A DNA stretch of 6,703 nt from JAAEKA01 sp049299095 (GTDB lineage: Bacteria > Chloroflexota > Anaerolineae > JAAEKA01), in NCBI GenBank assembly GCA_049299095.1, contig JBAQWV010000163.1, positions 1-6,703 of the forward strand, written 5' to 3'. Position 1 is the stretch's first letter, and each line of letters opens with the position of its first letter. The notes beneath the pieces were generated by a model. That model saw nothing but the letters and a program-made list of their open reading frames with translations. It was not told the DNA's origin and did no database searches. The position numbers and the translations under genes were made by a program. Shown piece after piece: positions 1-5,441 of this stretch.

Positions 1-1353
1 CCAGATTCTGCGGCGTGGCCCACCTCAACTAATTTGGGGCAACAACCACCGCAAACGCAGCAGACTCAGCAAACCCATCACGATCAGCGGGAGCAGAATC
101 CCCGCTTTAATGATCTTGCGAGCAACCGTCATGACATGACTGAGGATCCATCGTCTGGCTCTTTTGGATCGCAACAGTCTTGGCAGACTAGTCATTCCCC
201 AGCAAACCTGGATGATCTAGCTGATATTTATCAAAGCCAGCAGTCGCACCAGACTTCTTTCCAGGCGCCATCCTCAGCGCGTATTCCCCGTGAGCGCCCG
301 GCACATGATCCCAATCGCGAACAATCGTTGAATCCGAAGCACACCTTCGATAACTTCGTTATTGGATCCTCGAATCGTTTTGCTAACGGTGCCGCGGTAG
401 CCGTAGCAGAAAACCCAGCCCGTGCTTATAACCCTCTGTTTATTTGGGGCGGCTCCGGCCTGGGCAAAACCCACTTGTTGCATGCAGCGGGTAATTATGC
501 GCAGCTGTTGCACAAGGGTCTGCGCGTGAAATATGTATCTTCGGAAGAATTTACTAATGACTACATCAACTCTTTGCGTGATGATAGGCAGGAATCTTTC
601 AAGCGCCGTTACCGCAACCTCGATATTTTGATGGTTGATGATATTCAGTTCTTAGAAGGTAAAGAATCAACCCAGGAAGAGTTCTTCCATACCTTCAATG
701 CTCTGCACCAAGCTAATAAGCAGATTATTTTGTCCTCGGACCGCCCGCCGAAGCAGTTGACCACTCTGGAAGACCGGTTGCGAACCCGCTTTGAAGGCGG
801 ACTGATTACAGATATTCAGCCGCCAGATCTGGAAACTCGTATTGCCATTTTGATGAAGAAGGCGTCTGCCGATGGCACCACCGTTGATCGAGCGGTCTTG
901 GAACTCATCGCCTCGCGCTTTGAAACTTCTATTCGTGAGCTTGAAGGCGCGCTGATCCGTGTCTCCGCTTATTCCTCTTTGGTCAATGAACCGATCAACA
1001 TTCAAATGGCAGAAGTTGCGCTGCGCGACCTGGCACCAGATTCTGCGGCTGAACAAATCACGCCGAATACGATTATTGAAGTCACCGCAGAGTACTTCGA
1101 TATCGATGTCTCAACTTTGACCGGATCTGGTAAAAAGCGCGATATTGCTCATGCCCGACAGCTGGCGATGTATCTCTGCCGTGAACTGACAGATCTTTCG
1201 CTACCGAAACTTGGTGAGCAATTCGGCGGCAAAGACCACACCACTGTTATGTACGCCGAGCGCAAGATCCGAAAAGAAATGACAGAAAAGCGTGAGACCT
1301 ACGACGAGATCCAGGTTCTTACTCAACGCATTAAGGGACGCGCCCGAAGCTAA
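1..1353 (+). CDS. dnaA: DnaA, chromosomal replication initiator (5' end outside window)
   Basis: The reading frame is open from base 1 to the TAA at 1351-1353 (450 codons), so the true start and domain I lie upstream. The TTG at 34 is not the start. Codons 1 to about 109 are a Gln/Ser/Thr-rich low-complexity linker typical of domain II. The AAA+ domain III starts near codon 110 (LNPKHTFDNFVIG). It carries Walker A GGSGLGKT (codons 150-157), Walker B LMVDDIQF (about 210-217), sensor I around ILSSDRPP and a sensor II/box VIII motif RELEGALIRV from codon 312. The C-terminal domain IV has the DnaA-box-binding signature GGKDHTTV (codons 409-416), with Lys where many homologues have Arg. DnaA-ATP oligomerises on the boxes just downstream and melts the origin. 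A terminator follows immediately. Identification is essentially certain; only the N-terminus is unseen. Confidence 0.98.
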   Translation, partial: PDSAAWPTSTNLGQQPPQTQQTQQTHHDQREQNPRFNDLASNRHDMTEDPSSGSFGSQQSWQTSHSPANLDDLADIYQSQQSHQTSFQAPSSARIPRERPAHDPNREQSLNPKHTFDNFVIGSSNRFANGAAVAVAENPARAYNPLFIWGGSGLGKTHLLHAAGNYAQLLHKGLRVKYVSSEEFTNDYINSLRDDRQESFKRRYRNLDILMVDDIQFLEGKESTQEEFFHTFNALHQANKQIILSSDRPPKQLTTLEDRLRTRFEGGLITDIQPPDLETRIAILMKKASADGTTVDRAVLELIASRFETSIRELEGALIRVSAYSSLVNEPINIQMAEVALRDLAPDSAAEQITPNTIIEVTAEYFDIDVSTLTGSGKKRDIAHARQLAMYLCRELTDLSLPKLGEQFGGKDHTTVMYAERKIRKEMTEKRETYDEIQVLTQRIKGRARS

Positions 1354-1366
1354 CCCCGATCTTCTG

Positions 1367-1415
1367 CCCGCTTAGCCAAGATTATTTCTCTTGGTTAGGC
1401 GGGTTTGGTGGTTTT
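1367..1415 (+). terminator. Intrinsic terminator after dnaA
   Basis: CCCGCTTAGCCAAG (1367-1380) can pair with CTTGGTTAGGCGGG (1390-1403) over 14 positions, two of them G-U wobbles, around a 9-nt loop. The stem is followed by a T-rich but G-interrupted tail (TTTGGTGGTTTT, 1404-1415). It starts 13 bp after the dnaA stop, so it probably ends the dnaA transcript and shields the origin from read-through. Confidence 0.8.
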
Positions 1416-1437
1416 AGTGCCCTTAGCAGGCAAAAAG

Positions 1438-1446
1438 TTATCCACA
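1438..1446 (+). promoter_or_regulatory. DnaA box, perfect TTATCCACA
   Basis: Exact match to the strong DnaA-box consensus, first in the cluster. A second box (TTATTCACA) follows after 3 bp on the same strand, so two DnaA molecules could sit side by side here. Confidence 0.9.
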
Positions 1447-1449
1447 AGG

Positions 1450-1458
1450 TTATTCACA
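1450..1458 (+). promoter_or_regulatory. DnaA box TTATTCACA
   Basis: Fits the relaxed consensus TTATNCACA. It lies 12 bp (start to start) from the perfect box at 1438 and has the same orientation. Confidence 0.82.
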
Positions 1459-1562
1459 CTTGTGTAATTTCATTGTTGTAATTTAATGAGCTTGCTCACA
1501 AGATCAATTTTCACAAGCTCAAGAAAACCTCCGACCTGCTGTGATCACCGTTGTGCGATCTC

Positions 1563-1571
1563 AGTGGATAA
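1563..1571 (-). promoter_or_regulatory. DnaA box, minus strand, TTATCCACT
   Basis: One mismatch at the last base. It is part of a 12-bp direct repeat GTGGATAACTTT (1564-1575 and 1585-1596), which puts it exactly 21 bp from the next minus-strand box. Confidence 0.78.
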
Positions 1572-1583
1572 CTTTGGCCCTCC

Positions 1584-1592
1584 TGTGGATAA
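1584..1592 (-). promoter_or_regulatory. DnaA box, minus strand, perfect
   Basis: TGTGGATAA on the + strand is the exact complement of TTATCCACA. With the box at 1610-1618 it forms an 11-bp perfect inverted repeat (1584-1594 and 1608-1618) around a 13-bp spacer. Confidence 0.9.
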
Positions 1593-1609
1593 CTTTCGTG
1601 TAATTCGAG

Positions 1610-1618
1610 TTATCCACA
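1610..1618 (+). promoter_or_regulatory. DnaA box, perfect TTATCCACA
   Basis: Exact consensus match and the right arm of the central inverted repeat of the origin. The next plus-strand box begins 20 bp further on. Confidence 0.9.
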
Positions 1619-1629
1619 ATTGCCCCGAT

Positions 1630-1638
1630 CTATCCACA
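1630..1638 (+). promoter_or_regulatory. DnaA box CTATCCACA
   Basis: One mismatch (C at position 1). It is the outermost right member of the symmetrical four-box array and lies 3 bp before a further weak box, TTGATCACA (1641-1649). Confidence 0.8.
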
Positions 1639-1641
1639 GCT

Positions 1642-1657
1642 TGATCACATGTGATCA
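1642..1657. repeat. Perfect 16-bp palindrome TGATCACATGTGATCA
   Basis: The sequence equals its own reverse complement over all 16 bases. It sits 3 bp after the DnaA box at 1630-1638. Its right half shares TGTGATCAC (1650-1658) with a second copy at 1540-1548. It could be a dimeric protein site or simply overlapping weak DnaA boxes in opposite orientation; no binding protein can be named from the sequence. Confidence 0.85.
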
Positions 1658-1697
1658 CACACGATCGATCTACCCACCGACCACCGTTTTCTTGTAA

Positions 1698-1706
1698 TTA
1701 CCCACA
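1698..1706 (+). promoter_or_regulatory. DnaA box TTACCCACA next to the unwinding tract
   Basis: One mismatch from TTATCCACA. It is followed directly by a weak box GGATTCACA (1707-1715), four bases ACGG, and then the triplet tract. This is the place from which a DnaA filament would be expected to extend onto single-stranded DNA. The box overlaps a TTGTAATT octamer (1692-1699). Confidence 0.75.
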
Positions 1707-1719
1707 GGATTCACAACGG

Positions 1720-1747
1720 TTATTACTACTACTAACTTTATTTCTAG
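1720..1747. other. DnaA-trio tract / probable DNA unwinding element
   Basis: Triplets TTA TTA CTA CTA CTA ACT TTA run from 1720 to 1740 and continue into AT-rich TTTCTAG. On the opposite strand this reads as TAG/TAA repeats, the DnaA-trio pattern described for the Bacillus subtilis basal unwinding system. The placement also fits, being just downstream of plus-oriented DnaA boxes and a short GC-containing spacer. The role is inferred from this similarity. Confidence 0.72.
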
Positions 1748-1780
1748 ATCAGCTAGAAGAAAGGGGGCCTGTGTGGAAGT

Positions 1781-2097
1781 TCGAGCACCCGCCGCCAGGA
1801 AGCGTCGATTTCGCGAATTACAAAAACTTCAAGCGAGTAGCGCCAAAGCGCTGCGACCGGTTAAGTTAGAAGCAGTTGCAAGAAAGCAATTTTTTGTAAG
1901 TTGCTAGATCCCAAGAATTTTTGAAACCGGGAAGATTCAGGTATTTCGCTGTGCTGTTGGTAATTACAACTTGTTGTTCACCACCAGGTAACTAGCAGAA
2001 ATGACCAGAAACGACCTAGTCGGCGTGCGTTGAATGACAACAGTGTGAACACTGGGCACGACGCATCGAAAGTGAGTCAAGGAGAGTAAAGACGCAC
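1781..2097 (+). other. Long non-coding leader upstream of dnaN
   Basis: I find no credible gene in these 317 bp. They contain a short hairpin AGCGC-CAAA-GCGCT (1839-1852), extendable by a T-G and a G-C pair, with no T-run after it. There are two minus-strand copies of the TTGTAATT octamer (1816-1823, 1962-1969) and a dyad CAGTGT-GA-ACACTG (2041-2054). A promoter for dnaN must lie here or in oriC. The only candidate I see is TTGAAA (1921-1926) with TATTTC (1942-1947), whose 15-bp spacer is poor, so I do not call it. AAGGAGAG at 2079-2086 is the dnaN ribosome binding site. Confidence 0.6.
2041..2054. repeat. Dyad CAGTGT-GA-ACACTG in the dnaN leader
   Basis: Two perfect 6-bp arms flank a 2-bp centre, ending 43 bp before the dnaN start codon. 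The size suits a dimeric repressor site. The 2-base centre is too short to be a stable RNA hairpin loop unless the inner pair opens. The regulator is unknown. Confidence 0.5.
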
Positions 2098-3294
2098 ATG
2101 GAAACCCTAACGACCAACGCCGTGTCTTTTCGTGTGGCTAAAGATGACCTCAGCCATGCAGTTGGATGGGTTGCCCGAAACCTACCGACGAAGGCCGCGC
2201 AGCCAGTACTGCGAGCAATGATTTTCACGGCAGATGACAATGGCTTAGAGATCGCCGGATTCGACTACGAAGTTTCGACTCGTGTTCGAATCGCCGCTGA
2301 GATCGAAGAACCAGGACGTGTTGCTGTAGCAGGCAAACTTATGTCTGACATCGTTGCGGCTATGCCGAATAAGCCGGTTGATATCCGTCAAGAAGACACC
2401 AAGGTTTTGATCCAGTGTGGTTCTTCGCGTTTTGAGCTGCCGACTATTTCTTTGGAAGATTACCCACAGTTGCCGGTCTTGCCGGAGGTTACAGGTAAAG
2501 TTCAACCACAGCTTTTCTCAGAAGCTGTCTCCCAGGTTGCGGCTGCCGCTGGTAAAGATGACACGCTGCCGATGCTTACGGGTATCAGCATGGCTATCGA
2601 AGGCAAAGAAGTAACTTTGACGGCAACGGACCGTTTCCGTCTGGCAGTGCGTACTTTGGAATGGGAACCAACTGCTGAAGAAGTAAAAACTCAGTTGTTG
2701 GTACCAGCGAAAACGCTGCAGGAAACTGCGCGTTCTTTGGATTCGCACATCACTGATCCCATTGAAATCGCTGTTGGTACTGGTGACAGCATTGCAGCTG
2801 ATGGTCTATTCGGTTTGCACGCAGATAACCGCGAGACCACAACGCGTATGCTCGATGCCGATTTCCCAACCGTTTCACACCTTCTGCCTAAGTCGCACAC
2901 CGCGATGGCATCGGTTGAGATCGGACCACTGCAAGAGGCTATTCGCCGTGTCTCCTTGCTAACTGATCGTAACGCCCAGATCCGCATGCTCTTTAGCGAA
3001 GGCGAAGTACAGCTAGCTGCAGGTGCCACCGATACCGGTAATGCCGAGGAAACCATTCCTTGTGCTTTTACTGGTCGCGATGAATTACTCATTGCTTTCA
3101 ACCCGGGCTTCCTCAAAGACGGCCTCGCTGTAATTCCAACGGATCGCGTCGTTTTCGGATTTACTGAGCCATCACGTCCGGCAATTATGATCCCTGAGCC
3201 AGAAGAACTGCCAGAAGCAGATGAAGATGGTAATTTCCCAACTCCGGATACTTTCTTCACTTACCTTTTGATGCCAGTACGTTTGCCTGGTTAA
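2098..3294 (+). CDS. dnaN: DnaN, DNA polymerase III beta sliding clamp
   Basis: The 398-residue protein forms the ring-shaped homodimer that tethers DNA polymerase III and many other replication and repair proteins to DNA. The length and three-repeat layout (roughly residues 1-125, 126-255 and 256-398) fit actinobacterial clamps, which are longer than the 366-residue E. coli form. The C-terminus is diagnostic: LLMPVRLPG, where MPVRL (392-396) matches the E. coli MPMRL segment that lines the peptide-binding cleft. The internal segment TDRFRLAV is also a clamp hallmark. The ATG at 2098 has AAGGAGAG 11 nt upstream, so the start is well supported. recF follows after 12 bp, indicating a dnaN-recF-dciA transcript. 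Confidence 0.98.
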   Translation: METLTTNAVSFRVAKDDLSHAVGWVARNLPTKAAQPVLRAMIFTADDNGLEIAGFDYEVSTRVRIAAEIEEPGRVAVAGKLMSDIVAAMPNKPVDIRQEDTKVLIQCGSSRFELPTISLEDYPQLPVLPEVTGKVQPQLFSEAVSQVAAAAGKDDTLPMLTGISMAIEGKEVTLTATDRFRLAVRTLEWEPTAEEVKTQLLVPAKTLQETARSLDSHITDPIEIAVGTGDSIAADGLFGLHADNRETTTRMLDADFPTVSHLLPKSHTAMASVEIGPLQEAIRRVSLLTDRNAQIRMLFSEGEVQLAAGATDTGNAEETIPCAFTGRDELLIAFNPGFLKDGLAVIPTDRVVFGFTEPSRPAIMIPEPEELPEADEDGNFPTPDTFFTYLLMPVRLPG

Positions 3295-3306
3295 ACTACG
3301 CACTAG

Positions 3307-4551
3307 ATGTTTATTCGTGAGCTTGACCTGCGTGATTTTAGATCGTGGTCGGAGTTAAACCTCGATCTGAATCCCGGCATAGTGTTATTTGTTGGCCGCA
3401 ATGGTTTTGGAAAGACCAATATCGTTGAGGCTTTAGGCTATGTTGCGCACTTAAGCTCGCACCGTGTTAACCAGGATGCTCCGCTGGTGCGGCAAGGAAC
3501 GCCTAGTGCTCGCGTATCAGCTACCGCGGTCAACCAAGGCCGCGAGCTCACAGCGCACTTATTGATCAAACCGCATGCTGCTAACCAGGCGCAGATCAAT
3601 CGCACGCGGTGCAAAACTCCGCGCGAATTATTAGGTGTTGTAAAAACTGTTCTTTTCTCGCCGGAAGATTTAGCGCTGGTGCGCGGGGAACCAGCAGAAC
3701 GTCGTCGCTATCTCGATGACATTGTTGCTACTCGTACTCCGCGTTTAGCTGGGGTGAAGGCTGATTATGACAAGGTTTTGCGCCAGCGCAATGCATTGTT
3801 GAAATCAGCATCGTCAGCCATGCGTCGGGGGTACGGAGACACCGAAGGTGCTTCGGCCTTATCGACTCTCGATGTGTGGGATACCCAGCTAGCAAGCCTG
3901 GGCGCGCAGGTCATTGCAGCCCGCCTAGAGCTCATTGACCAGCTAACTGAGCTGATCCCTGCAGCATATGAGGGGTTAGCGCCAGAATCGCGGCCAGCGC
4001 ACATTGCGTATAAATCCACCGTCGATGTCACTGATCGAGAAGTCTTAGAAGCAGTCATGCTCGCAGAGCTGGGAGCTAAACGTCACCGCGAGATCGAGCG
4101 CGGTATCTCTCTGGTCGGCCCGCATCGCGATGACGTGGAATTACACCTAGGCACGGCGCCGGCGAAAGGTTTTGCGAGCCACGGTGAGACCTGGTCCTAC
4201 GCCATTTCTTTGCGCTTTGCAGAGTTTCAACTGCTGCGTTCCGAAGATTCTGATCCAGTTTTGATCTTGGATGATGTTTTTGCGGAGCTCGATGCCAAGC
4301 GCCGTGAAAAATTAGTCAAGCTTGCTGCCGATGTCGAGCAAGTCTTTATTACCGCTGCAGTAGATGAGGATCTACCGGAGAACTTAATCCCGATGCAGCG
4401 CTTCGAGATCGGTGTAGAAGATACAGATAGCGGCCGCATCTCGATTTTGCGTACTCCCGACAAAAGCCCGACTGAGGAAGATACTGTTGCGCCTAGAATA
4501 GAAGAAAAGGAGCGCGGCGAATCGGATAAGGCTGGTGACGAAGATGTCTAA
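3307..4551 (+). CDS. recF: RecF, DNA replication and repair ATPase
   Basis: RecF is an SMC/ABC-like ATPase that binds gapped DNA and helps RecO/RecR load RecA, aiding repair and restart of stalled forks. Visible motifs are the N-terminal MFIRELDLRDFRSW typical of the family, Walker A GRNGFGKT (30-37), the LVGPHRDD segment (GPHRDD at 271-276), the signature region SHGETWSYAISLRFAE from residue 291, and Walker B DPVLILDDVFAELD (316-329). At 414 residues it is somewhat longer than usual; the excess is a charged, mostly acidic C-terminal tail from about residue 380. The ATG at 3307 is fixed by the conserved N-terminus, yet no Shine-Dalgarno sequence is seen in the 12-bp gap after dnaN, so translation may depend on coupling to dnaN. 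The 3' end overlaps dciA. Confidence 0.97.
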   Translation: MFIRELDLRDFRSWSELNLDLNPGIVLFVGRNGFGKTNIVEALGYVAHLSSHRVNQDAPLVRQGTPSARVSATAVNQGRELTAHLLIKPHAANQAQINRTRCKTPRELLGVVKTVLFSPEDLALVRGEPAERRRYLDDIVATRTPRLAGVKADYDKVLRQRNALLKSASSAMRRGYGDTEGASALSTLDVWDTQLASLGAQVIAARLELIDQLTELIPAAYEGLAPESRPAHIAYKSTVDVTDREVLEAVMLAELGAKRHREIERGISLVGPHRDDVELHLGTAPAKGFASHGETWSYAISLRFAEFQLLRSEDSDPVLILDDVFAELDAKRREKLVKLAADVEQVFITAAVDEDLPENLIPMQRFEIGVEDTDSGRISILRTPDKSPTEEDTVAPRIEEKERGESDKAGDEDV

Positions 4552-5140
4552 TACAGACCCCGTTCAACAAGCCTTTGAGCATATTCGCAAGCGTTCGCCG
4601 AATCCGCCGAAGCTGCATCACGTATCTAAGTCCAAAGTCGCAAAAATGCCGGTGGACAAACCTCAGGGAATCCCTGTCCCCCAGGTGCCAGGTTTTGATA
4701 TTGCGGAATTATCAAAGACTCCGCGCCCGCGGTATCGCGGCAAAGGTCGGGAAACCGGAGCAGATGGACGTCGGCGCCGGCGTAGTGTTGATATTCCAAA
4801 GCTTGGTTCGTATATTGCCCGTGAAGTGACTTCGCGTGGCTGGGAACATGATTTGGCTCATGGGTGGATTACTGGCCATTGGCACAAGCTGGTTGGTGAG
4901 AAAATCGCGCAACATACGCATCCTGATCGGATTGAAAATGGCATTATCTATGTTGCCTGCGATAACTCCTATTGGGGTACGCAACTGCGTTATTTACAAC
5001 GGCAGATCCTGCAGCGAATCTCGGAACAAGTTGGCCCAAATGTCATTTATCAACTGAAAATTTCCGGCCCTAAACAACATAAGAACTATGAAGGGCCAAT
5101 GTGGGTAAAACCGCAGGGCTCGAAGGATACATACGGTTAA
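4544..5140 (+). CDS. dciA: DciA-family (DUF721) protein, probable replicative helicase loader/partner
   Basis: The product has 198 residues from ATG 4544. The DUF721 domain spans about residues 88-185: LGSYIAREV, the HWHKLVGEKIAQHT segment, and the conserved NSYWGTQLRYL (Trp144) followed by a helix. The first half is Pro/Lys-rich and likely disordered, with five consecutive arginines at 76-80 in a basic patch that could contact DNA. DUF721 proteins are known as DciA, which interacts with the DnaB-type replicative helicase in bacteria lacking DnaC/DnaI; the mycobacterial homologue lies in the same place between recF and gyrB. The start is uncertain. GTG 4535 adds three residues, but ATG 4544 overlaps recF by only 8 bp and has a better-placed GGTGA (4534-4538) upstream. 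Function is inferred from family and context. Confidence 0.9.
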   Translation: MSNTDPVQQAFEHIRKRSPNPPKLHHVSKSKVAKMPVDKPQGIPVPQVPGFDIAELSKTPRPRYRGKGRETGADGRRRRRSVDIPKLGSYIAREVTSRGWEHDLAHGWITGHWHKLVGEKIAQHTHPDRIENGIIYVACDNSYWGTQLRYLQRQILQRISEQVGPNVIYQLKISGPKQHKNYEGPMWVKPQGSKDTYG

Positions 5141-5177
5141 ATTATCAATCTCGATCTAAAACCCTGTTAACCTGCTT

Positions 5178-5207
5178 GTTCTCAGCGGCTTTTATTTCGC
5201 TGAGGGC
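5178..5207 (+). terminator. Weak hairpin after dciA, possible terminator
   Basis: CTCAGCG (5181-5187) pairs perfectly with CGCTGAG (5198-5204) around a 10-nt loop, and the stem can extend by two G-U pairs and one G-C pair. No T-run follows, since the next bases are GTTGGGCGC. It is therefore either a poor intrinsic terminator or a 3'-end-stabilising structure for the dnaN-recF-dciA transcript. Confidence 0.4.
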
Positions 5208-5267
5208 GTTGGGCGCTCAACAAAGGTAAAAATTAACGCATATTTTGGCGTTTGGGCGAAGCGGAGT

Positions 5268-5297
5268 CTGTCTAGGTAGGGGGACACAGTGTAGAAT
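5268..5297 (+). promoter_or_regulatory. Probable gyrB promoter
   Basis: TAGAAT at 5292-5297, followed by GG and preceded by GTG, matches the corynebacterial -10 pattern (TANANT with flanking G) well. The -35 region at about 5268-5274 (CTGTCTA) is only a loose match at 17-18 bp spacing, as is common in this group. Transcription would begin near 5304, giving a leader of about 138 nt before the gyrB start. Confidence 0.55.
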
Positions 5298-5350
5298 GGA
5301 TAAAGTCTTAGAACTACACAGACGCTAAGTTCAGCTGCCTTGTTTAGTTC

Positions 5351-5368
5351 ACCCTTAGTTTTAAGGGT
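5351..5368 (+). repeat. Hairpin in the gyrB leader
   Basis: ACCCTTA (5351-5357) pairs perfectly with TAAGGGT (5362-5368) around a GTTT tetraloop and is followed by TTAT. It lies within the predicted 5' untranslated region, 73 bp before the gyrB start. The T-tail is short, so it may be a weak attenuator, a pause site or an RNA-stability element. Confidence 0.5.
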
Positions 5369-5423
5369 TTATCGCATTATTGATTTCTATGATGGCGCCT
5401 TTGCCACCGTATAAATTTGGAAT

Positions 5424-5430
5424 AAAGGAG
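5424..5430 (+). promoter_or_regulatory. gyrB ribosome binding site AAAGGAG
   Basis: A strong Shine-Dalgarno sequence 11 nt before GTG 5442. No other in-frame start codon lies between it and the conserved N-terminal sequence, so it decides the gyrB start. Confidence 0.85.
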
Positions 5431-5441
5431 TACGCGGTTTC

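Larger units (their letters stand above)
1404..1780. other. oriC: Chromosomal replication origin (oriC)
   Basis: The region between dnaA and dnaN carries a dense DnaA-box cluster and an AT-rich triplet tract, as expected for an actinobacterial or Bacillus-like oriC. Perfect TTATCCACA occurs at 1438-1446 (+), 1584-1592 (-) and 1610-1618 (+). TTATTCACA (1450-1458, +) also fits the TTATNCACA consensus. Single-mismatch boxes are 1563-1571 (-), 1630-1638 (+, CTATCCACA) and 1698-1706 (+, TTACCCACA). Weaker candidates are 1492-1500 (TTGCTCACA), 1641-1649 (TTGATCACA), 1707-1715 (GGATTCACA) and 1772-1780 (-, ACTTCCACA). The likely unwinding tract follows at 1720-1740. The outer limits are approximate; no protein is credibly encoded here. 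Confidence 0.93.

Noticed and set aside
1..1048. A 14-base exact repeat CCAGATTCTGCGGC at 1-14 and 1035-1048
   Set aside because: Both copies encode PDSAA in the dnaA frame. A 14-mer repeat by chance in 6.7 kb is unlikely but not rare, and there is no other sign of duplication.
1650..1659. TGTGATCACA as a CRP/GlxR-type site
   Set aside because: The half sites TGTGA and TCACA are abutting, whereas CRP-family sites need about 6 bp between them.
1651..1869. A 72-codon GTG-started reading frame across the origin
   Set aside because: It runs through the DnaA boxes and unwinding tract, has no ribosome binding site, and the translation resembles no family.
1876..1895. TTGC-AAGAAA-GCAA followed by six T as a terminator
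   Set aside because: A 4-bp AT/GC-mixed stem is too weak for intrinsic termination.
2691..3260. A 189-codon minus-strand reading frame
   Set aside because: It lies fully antisense to dnaN, has a low-complexity Ser-rich translation, and is best explained as a shadow of dnaN codon usage.
5235..5252. Terminator-like hairpin AACGC/GCGTT read on the minus strand, followed by a T-rich tail
   Set aside because: The stem is only 5 bp and there is no minus-strand gene for it to terminate within the window.
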